Shown here one piece after another: positions 7,740 to 16,697 of a stretch of DNA of 62,144 nucleotides. The first letter of the stretch is position 1, and every line of letters begins with the position of its first letter. The position numbers and the translations under genes were made by a program. The notes under the pieces were generated by a model, which had not been told where the DNA came from, did not search any database, and saw only the letters and a list, made by a program, of their open reading frames with translations. The stretch comes from Nitrospirota bacterium (GTDB lineage Bacteria > Nitrospirota > Thermodesulfovibrionia > Thermodesulfovibrionales > Dissulfurispiraceae): assembly GCA_015233655.1 (NCBI GenBank), contig JADFXI010000003.1, forward strand, positions 1 to 62,144, given 5' to 3'.

Positions 7740-8749
7740 TATTGCGTGTTTTTCAGGTGCTTCAAAAAAGCATCCAGGATCCTGTCAGCAGTAATTGATG
7801 AATTACCAGCATCCCTCCTGTAGCTGCAGTAGTCATCAGACAGGGAAATCACCTTGCTGCCGGTCCCGAAAGTACCGATCTCGGCAGCTGAGGTCGGCGA
7901 GAAGAAGCTTAAGTTTTTCACCTTTTGCGAGATCGCAAGATGGAGGGCAAGACTGTCGCTTGTTATTACATAATCACAGCCTTTGATTATGGCCGCAAAT
8001 TCAAGAATACTGTTGTCATTGCCTGTGTCAAAAAGCCTGTCGGACTTTATGGCGTCCCTTATGACAGCGTTCCTTTCGGTCTCTTCCAAGCCTCCGAGCA
8101 GATATACGGCGGTCTTCCGGCCCCCGACTTCAAGAAGCAGCAATCTCTCGATCAGCTTCACAGTCTCATAAAGGAGCAACTCTTTCGACAACCATCTTGA
8201 GCCCGCGCCGCTGTTTACACCCACATTGAAAAATTCGCCGCTGAAAAGGGAAGTCTTATTTTGTTCTGTAAGAGACGAATTATAAAAAATCGGTCCGGCA
8301 ATTTCTATATCCAGCATCGAGGCAAATATCTGATTGTGTTCCCTGACATTTATCTTCTTCAGTTCATCAGCCTTAGCTTTGCCGAAACGCGAGATCAGTC
8401 CCATGTCGAACCATTCCGCGGCATTTTCGCTATATGCAGGTTTCCCATGGCTCAGGAAGGCCCCTGTCACTTCCTTGCCATTCAGCGTATCCACAATGTT
8501 CAAAACTTCTGTCTCGTCATCCAGAGAGATTACGAGATCAAAAGTCATGTCCCTTAATGTGTCAATATTCAGCTCGGGAGTGGCTATTGAATAAACATAA
8601 GGATTAAATCGCAAAAGATCAAAGGAATGCGACGAAGTCAGCCAGTAAATCCGTGGCGAACCATATTTAGTATAAAGTCCGGGCAGCACGTAGGAAGTCC
8701 TGACGACATCACCCAGGGCGCCGAATTTCACTATCAGGATGTTAAACAT
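7739..8749 (-). CDS. GT9 heptosyltransferase-like protein
   Basis: The start NILIVKFGALGDVVRTSYVL is the classic GT9 (heptosyltransferase) glycine loop with the catalytic Asp region. Further signs are VGVNSGAGSRWLSKEL in the acceptor/donor cleft and CDYVITSDSLALHLAISQKV, corresponding to the conserved D(T/S)xxxH motif near the C terminus. At 336 residues the length is normal. GT9 enzymes add heptose to LPS core or other sugars in glycan clusters, so the heptose label is provisional here. It overlaps the following GT4 gene by one base. Confidence 0.85.
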   Translation of the reverse strand: MFNILIVKFGALGDVVRTSYVLPGLYTKYGSPRIYWLTSSHSFDLLRFNPYVYSIATPELNIDTLRDMTFDLVISLDDETEVLNIVDTLNGKEVTGAFLSHGKPAYSENAAEWFDMGLISRFGKAKADELKKINVREHNQIFASMLDIEIAGPIFYNSSLTEQNKTSLFSGEFFNVGVNSGAGSRWLSKELLLYETVKLIERLLLLEVGGRKTAVYLLGGLEETERNAVIRDAIKSDRLFDTGNDNSILEFAAIIKGCDYVITSDSLALHLAISQKVKNLSFFSPTSAAEIGTFGTGSKVISLSDDYCSYRRDAGNSSITADRILDAFLKHLKNTQ

Positions 8750-8776
8750 TGAAAACCTTCAGGCCAAGAAATATTT

Positions 8777-9559
8777 TCATCGGTTCCGGCATATAATATT
8801 CAGCTGATCTGTCCTGGTCCTGGACTTCATGATACATTTTGGCAGAAAAGAAAAGACAGGCGCGGCAACCGGACTGGCGAACATATTGAACATAAGGGAA
8901 TTGATTTTCTTATCACTGAATAAATGTATCCATCCCCTGGAATAACAGTGCAGTCCCAGCTTTTCAGCGATTACACGGAGCGTCCTCATCTGATAGAAGG
9001 AAATATGCTGACCTGTTTCAAAGGCATAGTACGACCAGTCCTCCGGTTTGGGTGGAGCGTGCTCAAACAGTTGAGTAGAAATTATGATATTTCGTGTTCG
9101 AGCTTGCGCCAGAATCTCTTGGAGAAAGCCTATAGGGTCTGTTTGATGCTCCAGGACCTCAAACGCTGTTGCGGCAACGAAAGATGCGTCAGGAGGGGCC
9201 TCGAATCCGCCGGCCAATAAGTTGCTGCAGTATTTGTCCGACCAATAAAAATCAAAACCTATATCTCTCATAATTCGCGTCAGCAAACCGCACCCGCCGC
9301 CTATGTCGAGATATTTACCATGGCGATCAAAGATGAAAAACAGCATGGCCGAAAGGACCCCTGAGACAATAACATTCCTTTGCACCAAGCCTGTATCTGA
9401 AGCACTTAAAACGCTGCCATATGCTTCATCCAGCCAGTATGGGTCTTCGGTCCTGAGGAAACCGCATGCATCGCAATAAAAATATGAACTGGTATACTTG
9501 CAGAGTATCTTATGAGCAAAGACAACTCTGGTATCCATGCCGCAGACCTTACACTTCAT
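8777..9559 (-). CDS. SAM-dependent methyltransferase with N-terminal zinc ribbon
   Basis: The N terminus has two CxxC pairs (KCKVCGMD and CDACGFLR), a likely zinc ribbon. A class I methyltransferase fold follows: KYLDIGGGCGLLTRIM is motif I, ATAFEVLEHQTDP is motif II/III. This zinc-ribbon plus Methyltransf_11/23 layout is common in sugar C- or O-methyltransferases of polysaccharide loci. The 260-residue protein is soluble. Its acceptor is unknown; context says a sugar of the surface glycan. Confidence 0.75.
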   Translation of the reverse strand: MKCKVCGMDTRVVFAHKILCKYTSSYFYCDACGFLRTEDPYWLDEAYGSVLSASDTGLVQRNVIVSGVLSAMLFFIFDRHGKYLDIGGGCGLLTRIMRDIGFDFYWSDKYCSNLLAGGFEAPPDASFVAATAFEVLEHQTDPIGFLQEILAQARTRNIIISTQLFEHAPPKPEDWSYYAFETGQHISFYQMRTLRVIAEKLGLHCYSRGWIHLFSDKKINSLMFNMFASPVAAPVFSFLPKCIMKSRTRTDQLNIICRNR

Positions 9560-9599
9560 TCAGCAATCCCTCCGAGGAGAAGTTCATAATATAATGCAG

Positions 9600-10769
9600 T
9601 CAACTCTTGCTCTTCGCAAGCTTTTCCATATCGGTCACGATTTTCTCCCACGAGTATTTTGTCTCGACAAGCCTGCGGGCATTTTGAATAATTGAGCTTC
9701 GCAGCCCAGGATCACCCAGGATCTTCCGTATGGCTCCAGCAAAGTCGGCAGGCGTGTCAGCCACCATCAGATGCTCTCTGTCCCTGGCCTCGATGCCCTC
9801 GCAACCCTTTGAAGTAGTTACAACCGGCAAGCCTGCCGCCATGGCCTCAAGTATTTTTATCCTCGTCCCTGCCCCGCTCCTTAGCGGCACGAGCAGGAGG
9901 TCAGCATCCCTGAAATAAGGAAGGATGTCCGGGACATTTTCGTGAAAACCAATATTCTCTGTTGCATGACTCATCCTCAACTTACTAATATTCCGTCCAA
10001 CTATTTCGAGCCGGGCATCCGGCTGTCCAGCCCGCACCAGCGGCCATATCTGTTCGATAAGGTATAAGGCAGAATCTGCGTTCGGAAGGTAATCCATGCC
10101 CCCTATAAATAGAAGTTGTTTCCCGGCCCTGCTCTTAGGCGCATATTCGAAACGCGTGCAGTCCACGCCGTTCGGGGCGGTATAGACCTTGCCGGGATCG
10201 GCATGAGATACAATAACTGTACGCTCGCTTTCAGATACGGCAAAACATATATCACATCCCCTCCAAGCAGCTGCTTCTCCACGAATGAGTTTCCGCTTTT
10301 CGAGGACATAAAGAAGTTTCATAACGGGATTTTTTTGCGTATTCCCGATCTGCTTTACTATTTCGGACTCGATATTATGTGCATCAAGTACAGCTGGGAC
10401 CCCTTTAAAAATGTCTGCATACTGCCACATCATCGAGAACTCTATCTGGATAAGGTCAAAAGATTTTCTCTTCAGAAGTTCCTTCAGTGCGTTGCTGAAT
10501 ACGACCGAAGAAAAGCGCACAAAATTAAAGGGCTTACTGCCAAAGAGAAAAGGTGGAAGGTCTCGGAATATATTGCGCCTCCTCTCAATGCATATAACTT
10601 CTTCACAGAAGTCGGCCAGCGGCCCATAATCGGATATCCTTTCTTCAGAGAGGCAGGCCAGGGTTATTTTGTGGTTAACCGAAAGATATTTGATTATATT
10701 GAAGGCCCTTATCTTCCCGCCCTGGGAAATGGGCCAGGGGAGAAATGGAGAGAGAATCAGGATATTCAT
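9600..10769 (-). CDS. GT4-family glycosyltransferase
   Basis: A 389-residue GT-B transferase. It begins NILILSPFLPWPISQGGKIR, with the GG loop of GT4 enzymes, has VLDAHNIES in the acceptor half, and ends with GAGTRIKILEAMAAGLPVVT, KGCEGIEARDREHLMVADTP and a helix. The first half resembles sugar transferases linked to PEP-CTERM/EpsH exopolysaccharide systems, but no exosortase is present. It is a likely paralogue of 6579-7739. The next gene downstream is a methyltransferase 40 bp away. Confidence 0.85.
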   Translation of the reverse strand: MNILILSPFLPWPISQGGKIRAFNIIKYLSVNHKITLACLSEERISDYGPLADFCEEVICIERRRNIFRDLPPFLFGSKPFNFVRFSSVVFSNALKELLKRKSFDLIQIEFSMMWQYADIFKGVPAVLDAHNIESEIVKQIGNTQKNPVMKLLYVLEKRKLIRGEAAAWRGCDICFAVSESERTVIVSHADPGKVYTAPNGVDCTRFEYAPKSRAGKQLLFIGGMDYLPNADSALYLIEQIWPLVRAGQPDARLEIVGRNISKLRMSHATENIGFHENVPDILPYFRDADLLLVPLRSGAGTRIKILEAMAAGLPVVTTSKGCEGIEARDREHLMVADTPADFAGAIRKILGDPGLRSSIIQNARRLVETKYSWEKIVTDMEKLAKSKS

Positions 10770-10820
10770 TGTATCATAACCGCATTCGATAGCTGCCGCT
10801 CTGCAAAGACATAAAACCCA

Positions 10821-12848
10821 TCAGCGAGTGCTTATTCCTCCGGGCAGAAATCTTATTTCGCCAACCCCAATCCCGAAGGGCCTTTTGTCTTCATAGAGCC
10901 TGAACTTGTATGGGACCCATGTCCTCGATACGGCGAAATCCATTTCATGCCTGTTATCTGTTGTGGCTGGGATTACAGTCTGCATCGTGACCCGCCCTTT
11001 TTCAGCAAATGTTTGCGTATATATGCTCCTCCCGTCCAGCTTCACCGACACCACAACCGGTTCTGCCTCAGTGTCGGGATGCATACAGTAAAGGTCAAGT
11101 TCCGCCGGGCCGCTTCCTGAAAATTGCATAACAGCCCTTTTGCCTGTAAACCTGAAATTTCCAAAAGGCCACTTATCCACTCCATAAAATCCTGCGTACA
11201 TTCGGTCCTCCGGCTTCAGTATATAGTCCTGAATGCCGTACTTTGTTTTTAAGAAATCGTACGATGATTTTTTATAATACATAAAGCCGCTTATGAGCAC
11301 ACAAATTATGCCTGCCGTTATAACGCCATCCCAAATCTTGTTCATTCCAGGAGAAAAGGTGTCCTCACTTATTGTCATGACATAGCCAAGCTCCAGAAAA
11401 ATAAAGGACCAAATCATGGGTACATACTGCATATCCTGAAACATTCCGTATATATGACCAATAATTAAGGAGATAATTATGGGAAGATTAAAATAATTCT
11501 TGTTCTTCACAAAATCTGCGGCAAGCAAATAAACCGCATAACAGGCTATGAACAGCCATAATAAAAGACCTGCCAGACCTCCGCTTACAAAGAGCTGCAT
11601 GAAGGAATTATGCGGAGTATCATAAGCGCCAAAAAACTCGTCTCTGGAATATTTAACTTTTGGAATTTCCTTTAATAATACGGATTGCCAGCGAAACGAA
11701 TCATATCCCATTCCCAAAAGGGGATTTTCCATCCCGACATCGCAGCCGTCTTTAAACACGTGGAAGCGAGGATCGGAATAAGAAATATGTAGTGGCGCAT
11801 ACTTCTGGGCCGCATAGATGCTTATCGCAACAAATACTAACGCACAGAAGCCCACCTTCATTAACTTGCTGAACTTCAATGTTTTAACAAGTTCAGTTCG
11901 ACTTATTAAACAGGCACAAAAAAAGCTGGACATTAGCGCAATAGGATACATAAGCTTTCCGGCTCTGGCCCCTGCGAACACTATTGCAACCCCGAATATC
12001 AGAAATGCAATAATCAAGAAAACTTTCCAGCGAGATTCGTTTTCTATTTTTTTGATATTTAATAGTAACAGCAACCCTAAAGGCATCACCTTGACAATAA
12101 ATTCTGCAAACCAGCCTCTATTCATAAAAAACGAGACAACAGCGCCAAATTTATTGTTGGGATACCATATATCCGGGACCCTATACCATGACAGGGAGAT
12201 TACGTCAAAATAATCCGCCAATCCGGCAACTGCTGAAAAAACGGCACTGAAGAATATGCCAGTAAATAAAGACCTGTAGATGCTTCGGGCATTCGGCAAA
12301 CTCGAAAGCTGAACTGCCATCACAAGCAAAAGGACCAAACGGTTAACTCCTGCCACAGAGTACAGGTACTGATCCGGAAGCGCATTAAATACCTGCAGCG
12401 AATAATCTTTCGGCCCGAAGAGCACCGCATCTTTCATAATGTGACCAATGGGGAGCAGAGACAAGGAAAAAATCGAAACAGTCACATAGCAAAGAGACAA
12501 AATAATAATGTGCCTGTTCTTTACGACCGGAGAAGTCCTCAGGTTCAAAAAAAACAGGGTCGCTGCAAAAGCGGAAACAATAAATTCGAAAGTCTGGCTA
12601 TTGATGCTGAATGGCTTGGACCCGAAAAAGGAGAAAGAGAAACCAACGAGAAGAACGAAAATGTTGAGGTATTTAGGATAGACAAGAATGATTCCGCAAA
12701 GGAATACGGCGACAAGGCAAATAATCTTTGTGAAAACAGTGTACTCCCATAAACACATTGACCGGAGCAGCACATTGAGGCCAAGGAAGATCAGCATTAC
12801 AACGTTGAACAACCAGGCAATCCCTCTACTCTTTACCACTGCCGTCAA
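10821..12848 (-). CDS. O-antigen ligase/polymerase family membrane protein with C-terminal soluble domain
   Basis: A long (675-residue) polytopic protein. About ten to twelve hydrophobic helices fill residues 10-520. The Wzy_C/WaaL hallmark is the periplasmic loop ENPLLGMGYDSFRW followed by DTPHNSFMQLFVSGGLAGLL. After the last helix (VITAGIICVLISGFMYY) comes about 140 residues without membrane segments and rich in beta strands (FRFTGKRAVMQFSGSGPAEL). That tail is longer than in ordinary ligases and probably periplasmic. The first codon is TTG at 12848, overlapping the previous stop as TTGA; a GTG at 12839 is the alternative. It could be a ligase (WaaL) or polymerase (Wzy); sequence alone does not decide. 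Confidence 0.82.
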   Translation of the reverse strand: MTAVVKSRGIAWLFNVVMLIFLGLNVLLRSMCLWEYTVFTKIICLVAVFLCGIILVYPKYLNIFVLLVGFSFSFFGSKPFSINSQTFEFIVSAFAATLFFLNLRTSPVVKNRHIIILSLCYVTVSIFSLSLLPIGHIMKDAVLFGPKDYSLQVFNALPDQYLYSVAGVNRLVLLLVMAVQLSSLPNARSIYRSLFTGIFFSAVFSAVAGLADYFDVISLSWYRVPDIWYPNNKFGAVVSFFMNRGWFAEFIVKVMPLGLLLLLNIKKIENESRWKVFLIIAFLIFGVAIVFAGARAGKLMYPIALMSSFFCACLISRTELVKTLKFSKLMKVGFCALVFVAISIYAAQKYAPLHISYSDPRFHVFKDGCDVGMENPLLGMGYDSFRWQSVLLKEIPKVKYSRDEFFGAYDTPHNSFMQLFVSGGLAGLLLWLFIACYAVYLLAADFVKNKNYFNLPIIISLIIGHIYGMFQDMQYVPMIWSFIFLELGYVMTISEDTFSPGMNKIWDGVITAGIICVLISGFMYYKKSSYDFLKTKYGIQDYILKPEDRMYAGFYGVDKWPFGNFRFTGKRAVMQFSGSGPAELDLYCMHPDTEAEPVVVSVKLDGRSIYTQTFAEKGRVTMQTVIPATTDNRHEMDFAVSRTWVPYKFRLYEDKRPFGIGVGEIRFLPGGISTR

Positions 12849-14758
12849 TTTACTTCAAAATGCCGCACATACTGTTTCAGCAAATCCCTCACCATACTGT
12901 TTTCGCCAGTCGGGGTCTGCGCCAGATTTGAAGCAAACTCTCCCATTATGCGTTGCATCTCTTCCATAGTGTACTTCTCGGAGTTCTTCGATATAAAGAC
13001 CTTCTCATGTTTGGTCGCGGCAGTCCCTTCTTCAGCAGTAAGAATCTCCTCGAAGAGTTTTTCACCGGGCCTTGGTCCGATAAACTCAATATTTATGTCC
13101 TTATAAGGCTCAAGTCCGTGAATTCTTATCAACTCTTCGGCAAGCTCAAGTACTTTGACAGGTTCTCCCATATCAAGGGCAAGGACTTCGCCTCCCCCTC
13201 CTATTACTGAAGCCTGTAACACAAGAGATACGGCCTCAGGTATGGTCATAAAATACCGCAGCATGTCCCGGTGCGTAACTGTAAGCGGCCCTCCATATTT
13301 CAGCTGTGCAAGAAAAAGGGGCAGGACGCTCCCCCTGCTGCCGAGAACATTCCCAAATCTCACCGACACAAACTCGGTGCCGATTCCCCCATTGCTGTTC
13401 ATAGCCTTGCAGATATGTTCGGCCATCCTCTTCGTTGCCCCCATTATGCTTGTGGGCCTTACCGCCTTGTCGGTCGAAATCATGACAAATTTCTTTACCC
13501 CCGCACTTTTCGCGGCCCTTGCAACAGTATAGGTGCCGAACATATTTACCTTTACCGCCTCTTTCGGATTGTGTTCCATCATGGGCACATGCTTGTACGC
13601 GGCTGCATGAAAAACAATATCAGGAGAAAATAAATCCATTACTTCGCTGACCCTGTATTCATCCCTTATATCTCCGGCAATGAACTGTACTATCTCGGTC
13701 AAATCAGGAAATTCTTTCTTCACTAAAAGCTGCATATTATGCAATGCCGTCTCGTCCATATCGAAAAGGACAAGCCTTCGGGGATGGAAAACGCATACTT
13801 GTCTGGCAATTTCAGAACCTATCGAGCCCCCCCCTCCGGTTATAAGAATGACTTTGTCCCGCAAAAACTGCTCCACTTCCCGATAATTAATCGAAATGGC
13901 CTGACGCCCGATCAAATCCGTGATACTAATTTCTTCAAGGGCCTTAAGATTTATAGCGGGCCTATGAACATCGTAAATACGCGGCACAATTTTTATTGAG
14001 TCCACCCTGGACTCCCTTGCGGCATTATAAATGCTGCGAAGGGCCTTGTGGTCCAATGAGGGGATAGCGATAATCACGGCCTCCGCCCTGCACGCAGCGA
14101 TGGCCTTGCTCAACTCGTTTGTAGTGCCCAACACTTTAACACCATGGACATAAGCACCAATCTTATTCTCATCATCGTCTAGAAGTGCCACGGGACAGAA
14201 TTCAGAAGACTTGTATTTCATCATGTCCCGCAGGACCATTTCGCCTGTGTTTCCTGCGCCGACAATAACGGTTTTCTTTTTGCCCTTGGTATCCAGCGTT
14301 TTATTTATGACCTCGAGAAAAAGTCTTTTCGAGATCCTTACCAGTGAGATCAGGAATAGCGACATAATGCCGTCAATGATGAATATGCTTCTGGGGAAGC
14401 CGCTGAGTTGCGGCAGCAGCCCTCCCGAAAGAAAATTAAGCGGCAATACGATGATTGCCATAAGCGTGGAATTAGCGACCAATAATGCATTAAAGATATT
14501 GAAAAAATCATTGATACTTACATATCTCCATGTTATTCTGTACAGCCTGAATACCGCAAAGAACAATAATTTAACAATGATAAAGAGAGGCAGTGCCCTT
14601 ACCATCAGGGCTTGGTATTCACCGCCTATGCGGAATTCAAGACGCAGGAGAAAAGAAAGATAAAGAGAGAATGCAATCATTAAAACATCGGAAAAGAAGA
14701 ACAGCTGAAATCTTTTCAGCGGTGTAGGAGCAAATAATTTATTAGCAGGCTTTATCAT
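12845..14758 (-). CDS. Membrane-bound UDP-GlcNAc 4,6-dehydratase (WbpM/PglF/CapD family)
   Basis: Large SDR enzyme that converts UDP-GlcNAc to the 4-keto-6-deoxy intermediate of QuiNAc, FucNAc and bacillosamine. Residues 15-145 hold four transmembrane helices. A first Rossmann domain follows (VIVGAGNTGE, 164-173), then the catalytic SDR domain with TGGGGSIGSE (307-316), DIVFHAAAYKHVPMMEHNP (380-398) and STDKAVRPTSIMGATKR (428-444). The Met-x-x-x-Lys (Met439, Lys443) in place of Tyr-x-x-x-Lys is the mark of this membrane-bound family. At 637 residues it is full length. ATGA overlaps join it to the genes on both sides, a phosphosugar transferase and an O-antigen ligase. Confidence 0.93.
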   Translation of the reverse strand: MIKPANKLFAPTPLKRFQLFFFSDVLMIAFSLYLSFLLRLEFRIGGEYQALMVRALPLFIIVKLLFFAVFRLYRITWRYVSINDFFNIFNALLVANSTLMAIIVLPLNFLSGGLLPQLSGFPRSIFIIDGIMSLFLISLVRISKRLFLEVINKTLDTKGKKKTVIVGAGNTGEMVLRDMMKYKSSEFCPVALLDDDENKIGAYVHGVKVLGTTNELSKAIAACRAEAVIIAIPSLDHKALRSIYNAARESRVDSIKIVPRIYDVHRPAINLKALEEISITDLIGRQAISINYREVEQFLRDKVILITGGGGSIGSEIARQVCVFHPRRLVLFDMDETALHNMQLLVKKEFPDLTEIVQFIAGDIRDEYRVSEVMDLFSPDIVFHAAAYKHVPMMEHNPKEAVKVNMFGTYTVARAAKSAGVKKFVMISTDKAVRPTSIMGATKRMAEHICKAMNSNGGIGTEFVSVRFGNVLGSRGSVLPLFLAQLKYGGPLTVTHRDMLRYFMTIPEAVSLVLQASVIGGGGEVLALDMGEPVKVLELAEELIRIHGLEPYKDINIEFIGPRPGEKLFEEILTAEEGTAATKHEKVFISKNSEKYTMEEMQRIMGEFASNLAQTPTGENSMVRDLLKQYVRHFEVN

Positions 14759-15750
14759 ATGATAAAATTTCTATTCAACGATCCGGGCCGGATATTTTTT
14801 ATACGCCGATAGCTTATCAGAAACAAGACGCTGAATGTGAAAAAAACTGCAAGCTGCCACTTGAATCCTTCGTGGTAAGCAAGCACCGCAAGCAGCCCAA
14901 AGACAAGCTGCACAAAAGCATACATCAATGCGACCCCCCAGTGGGGTAATCCCAACTCATTGCTCATATACTGATAAAGGTGGCTGCGGTGCGCGGTCAT
15001 CAGGTGTTCGCCCCTGCGATACCTGTGAAATATTGTGACCGTTGCATCCGCATAGAAAGTACAGAGAAACATAATCAGACAGAGAAATATATTTATATTG
15101 GAAGATAAGCGTGCGACACAGGAAGCAAATGTGAAGCCTAAAAACAGACTGCCGACATCACCCATAAAAACTTTCGCCCGGGGGAAGTTCAGCGGCAAAA
15201 AACCGAGGCAGGCGCTAGATAAGGTCAAACTAATTGTAGCCGTCTCAGACTCATGCAGAACCGAACCTGAAAAGACCATCAGCAGAGCAAACCCTATAAG
15301 ACCTGTCAGCCCCGCGATCCCATTAATGCCATCCATAAAATTGTAGTAATTTGCGGTTCCTGAGATAAAAATCATCCAGCACATAAAAACTAATATTGCT
15401 GGGGGCGAGAGCGGAACTCCCCTGATCAGATATACCATTGACGCTGCAGCCGTCATCTGAATAAACAAACGTGTCTTATAGGAAAGAGTCCAGCGGTCTT
15501 CAAAAAAACCGAGAAGCCCTATGACAGCTGCGATGGAAGTAAAAGAAACCTCCCTAACAATAAAAAGACCGATGATCATGAAGGCCATCCATATGCCTAT
15601 GCCCGCACCGCGCGGAGTAGGCACAACGTGAGAGCTGCGCTCGGTAGGAGTGTCGACCAGAGAAAACTTATGGCCAAACCACAAGACGGCCCCGGAGCAA
15701 AGGAAGCTTACAGGAAAAGACCATAAAACCGCCGCTGCAAGGTCATTCAT
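14755..15750 (-). CDS. Polyprenyl-phosphate N-acetylhexosamine-1-phosphate transferase (WecA/WbpL-like)
   Basis: Integral membrane enzyme that moves a sugar-1-phosphate from a UDP-sugar to undecaprenyl phosphate, starting repeat-unit synthesis. Signatures are NYYNFMDGINGIAG, KVFMGDVGSLFLGF (the Asp-rich catalytic loops) and the cytoplasmic AHRSHLYQ His-containing motif, embedded in about ten hydrophobic helices. I chose ATG 15750 because it makes an ATGA overlap with the preceding gene; a start five codons upstream is possible. The lack of a long C-terminal extension and the neighbours favour a WbpL-like enzyme accepting QuiNAc or FucNAc over plain WecA. Confidence 0.92.
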   Translation of the reverse strand: MNDLAAAVLWSFPVSFLCSGAVLWFGHKFSLVDTPTERSSHVVPTPRGAGIGIWMAFMIIGLFIVREVSFTSIAAVIGLLGFFEDRWTLSYKTRLFIQMTAAASMVYLIRGVPLSPPAILVFMCWMIFISGTANYYNFMDGINGIAGLTGLIGFALLMVFSGSVLHESETATISLTLSSACLGFLPLNFPRAKVFMGDVGSLFLGFTFASCVARLSSNINIFLCLIMFLCTFYADATVTIFHRYRRGEHLMTAHRSHLYQYMSNELGLPHWGVALMYAFVQLVFGLLAVLAYHEGFKWQLAVFFTFSVLFLISYRRIKNIRPGSLNRNFII

Positions 15751-16697
15751 TGTGACATATACCATTTAACCGTCTCATGAACTCCCTCCTCCATTGTAAA
15801 AGGGGGGCCCCAATTTAGCGTTTTCCTTATCTTGCTGCTGTCAATGCGGAGTGATCCTGTCAGGCGTTCCACTTCAGCCCGTTTGCCCGTAAGCCTCCCG
15901 AGGATGCTTAACAATGCGGCAGGAACAGGCACAAGCCTCGCCCTTTTTCCCATTGCCGCGGCAATCATCCTGATTAGTTGAGGGGTAGAGACATCCCGGC
16001 CATCGCTCACCAAAAAGATATTTCCTGCAGCAGAAGGATGCTCAACACAGATAACAATAGCATCTACCAAATTGCCCAAATAAATAAAGCTCCGGCTATT
16101 ATCCACAAGCGCAAAGGGCAACGGAAAACCATGTGAAATTATGTCAAGGAGCCTAAGGAAATTGGCCTTTACCCCCGGACCATAAACAAGTGGGGGCCGT
16201 ACAATAACGATTTCAGTCCCCTCCTTGCCGCCGATATGCCGCAGCGCTTCCTCCGCCTTCATTTTAAAAAAACCATAAGTGTCCGCGGGTCGCGGCAGAT
16301 CTATTTCAGTAAACGGCCTGTCTTCCGTCCTATCTCCGCAAACTTTTACTGTGCTAAGATAGACAATCCTGCTGATTCCCGCTTTCGCGGCTGCGTGCCC
16401 CAATCGTTCAGCCCCTATACTGTCAATTTCCTGCAGCAGCTTGTCGCCGTCAATTTCAGCTTTATTCGTGATATGGGCCCTTCCGGCAAGGTGAACAACT
16501 ATATCAATTCCTTCCATCGCTCCGCGCCATTCTGTGTCAGGGCCTATGTCGCCAACCGAACAGAAATCAATTCCGCCGGCATGGAAAACTTTTTCCTTCG
16601 ACCGGACAGCGCCCCGAACATAATGACCGTTTTTCAGTAAGGCATCGCATAAAGCCCGCCCCACAAAGCCATTTGCGCCGGTAACAAGGACTCTCAC
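15747..16697 (-). CDS. SDR 4-reductase/epimerase, WbpV/WbpK-like
   Basis: An extended SDR of 316 residues starting RVLVTGANGFVGRALCDALL (NAD(P) loop). It has YLSTVKVCGDRT around the catalytic Ser/Thr and TYGFFKMKAEEAL giving the Tyr-x-x-x-Lys. Reductases of this type (WbpV, WbpK) reduce the 4-keto sugar made by WbpM-like dehydratases to UDP-QuiNAc or UDP-FucNAc. The gene immediately precedes the matching transferase and dehydratase genes, which supports that role. It starts with GTG in a GTGA overlap with the upstream glycosyltransferase. UDP-glucose 4-epimerase activity is the alternative. Confidence 0.85.
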   Translation of the reverse strand: MRVLVTGANGFVGRALCDALLKNGHYVRGAVRSKEKVFHAGGIDFCSVGDIGPDTEWRGAMEGIDIVVHLAGRAHITNKAEIDGDKLLQEIDSIGAERLGHAAAKAGISRIVYLSTVKVCGDRTEDRPFTEIDLPRPADTYGFFKMKAEEALRHIGGKEGTEIVIVRPPLVYGPGVKANFLRLLDIISHGFPLPFALVDNSRSFIYLGNLVDAIVICVEHPSAAGNIFLVSDGRDVSTPQLIRMIAAAMGKRARLVPVPAALLSILGRLTGKRAEVERLTGSLRIDSSKIRKTLNWGPPFTMEEGVHETVKWYMSQ

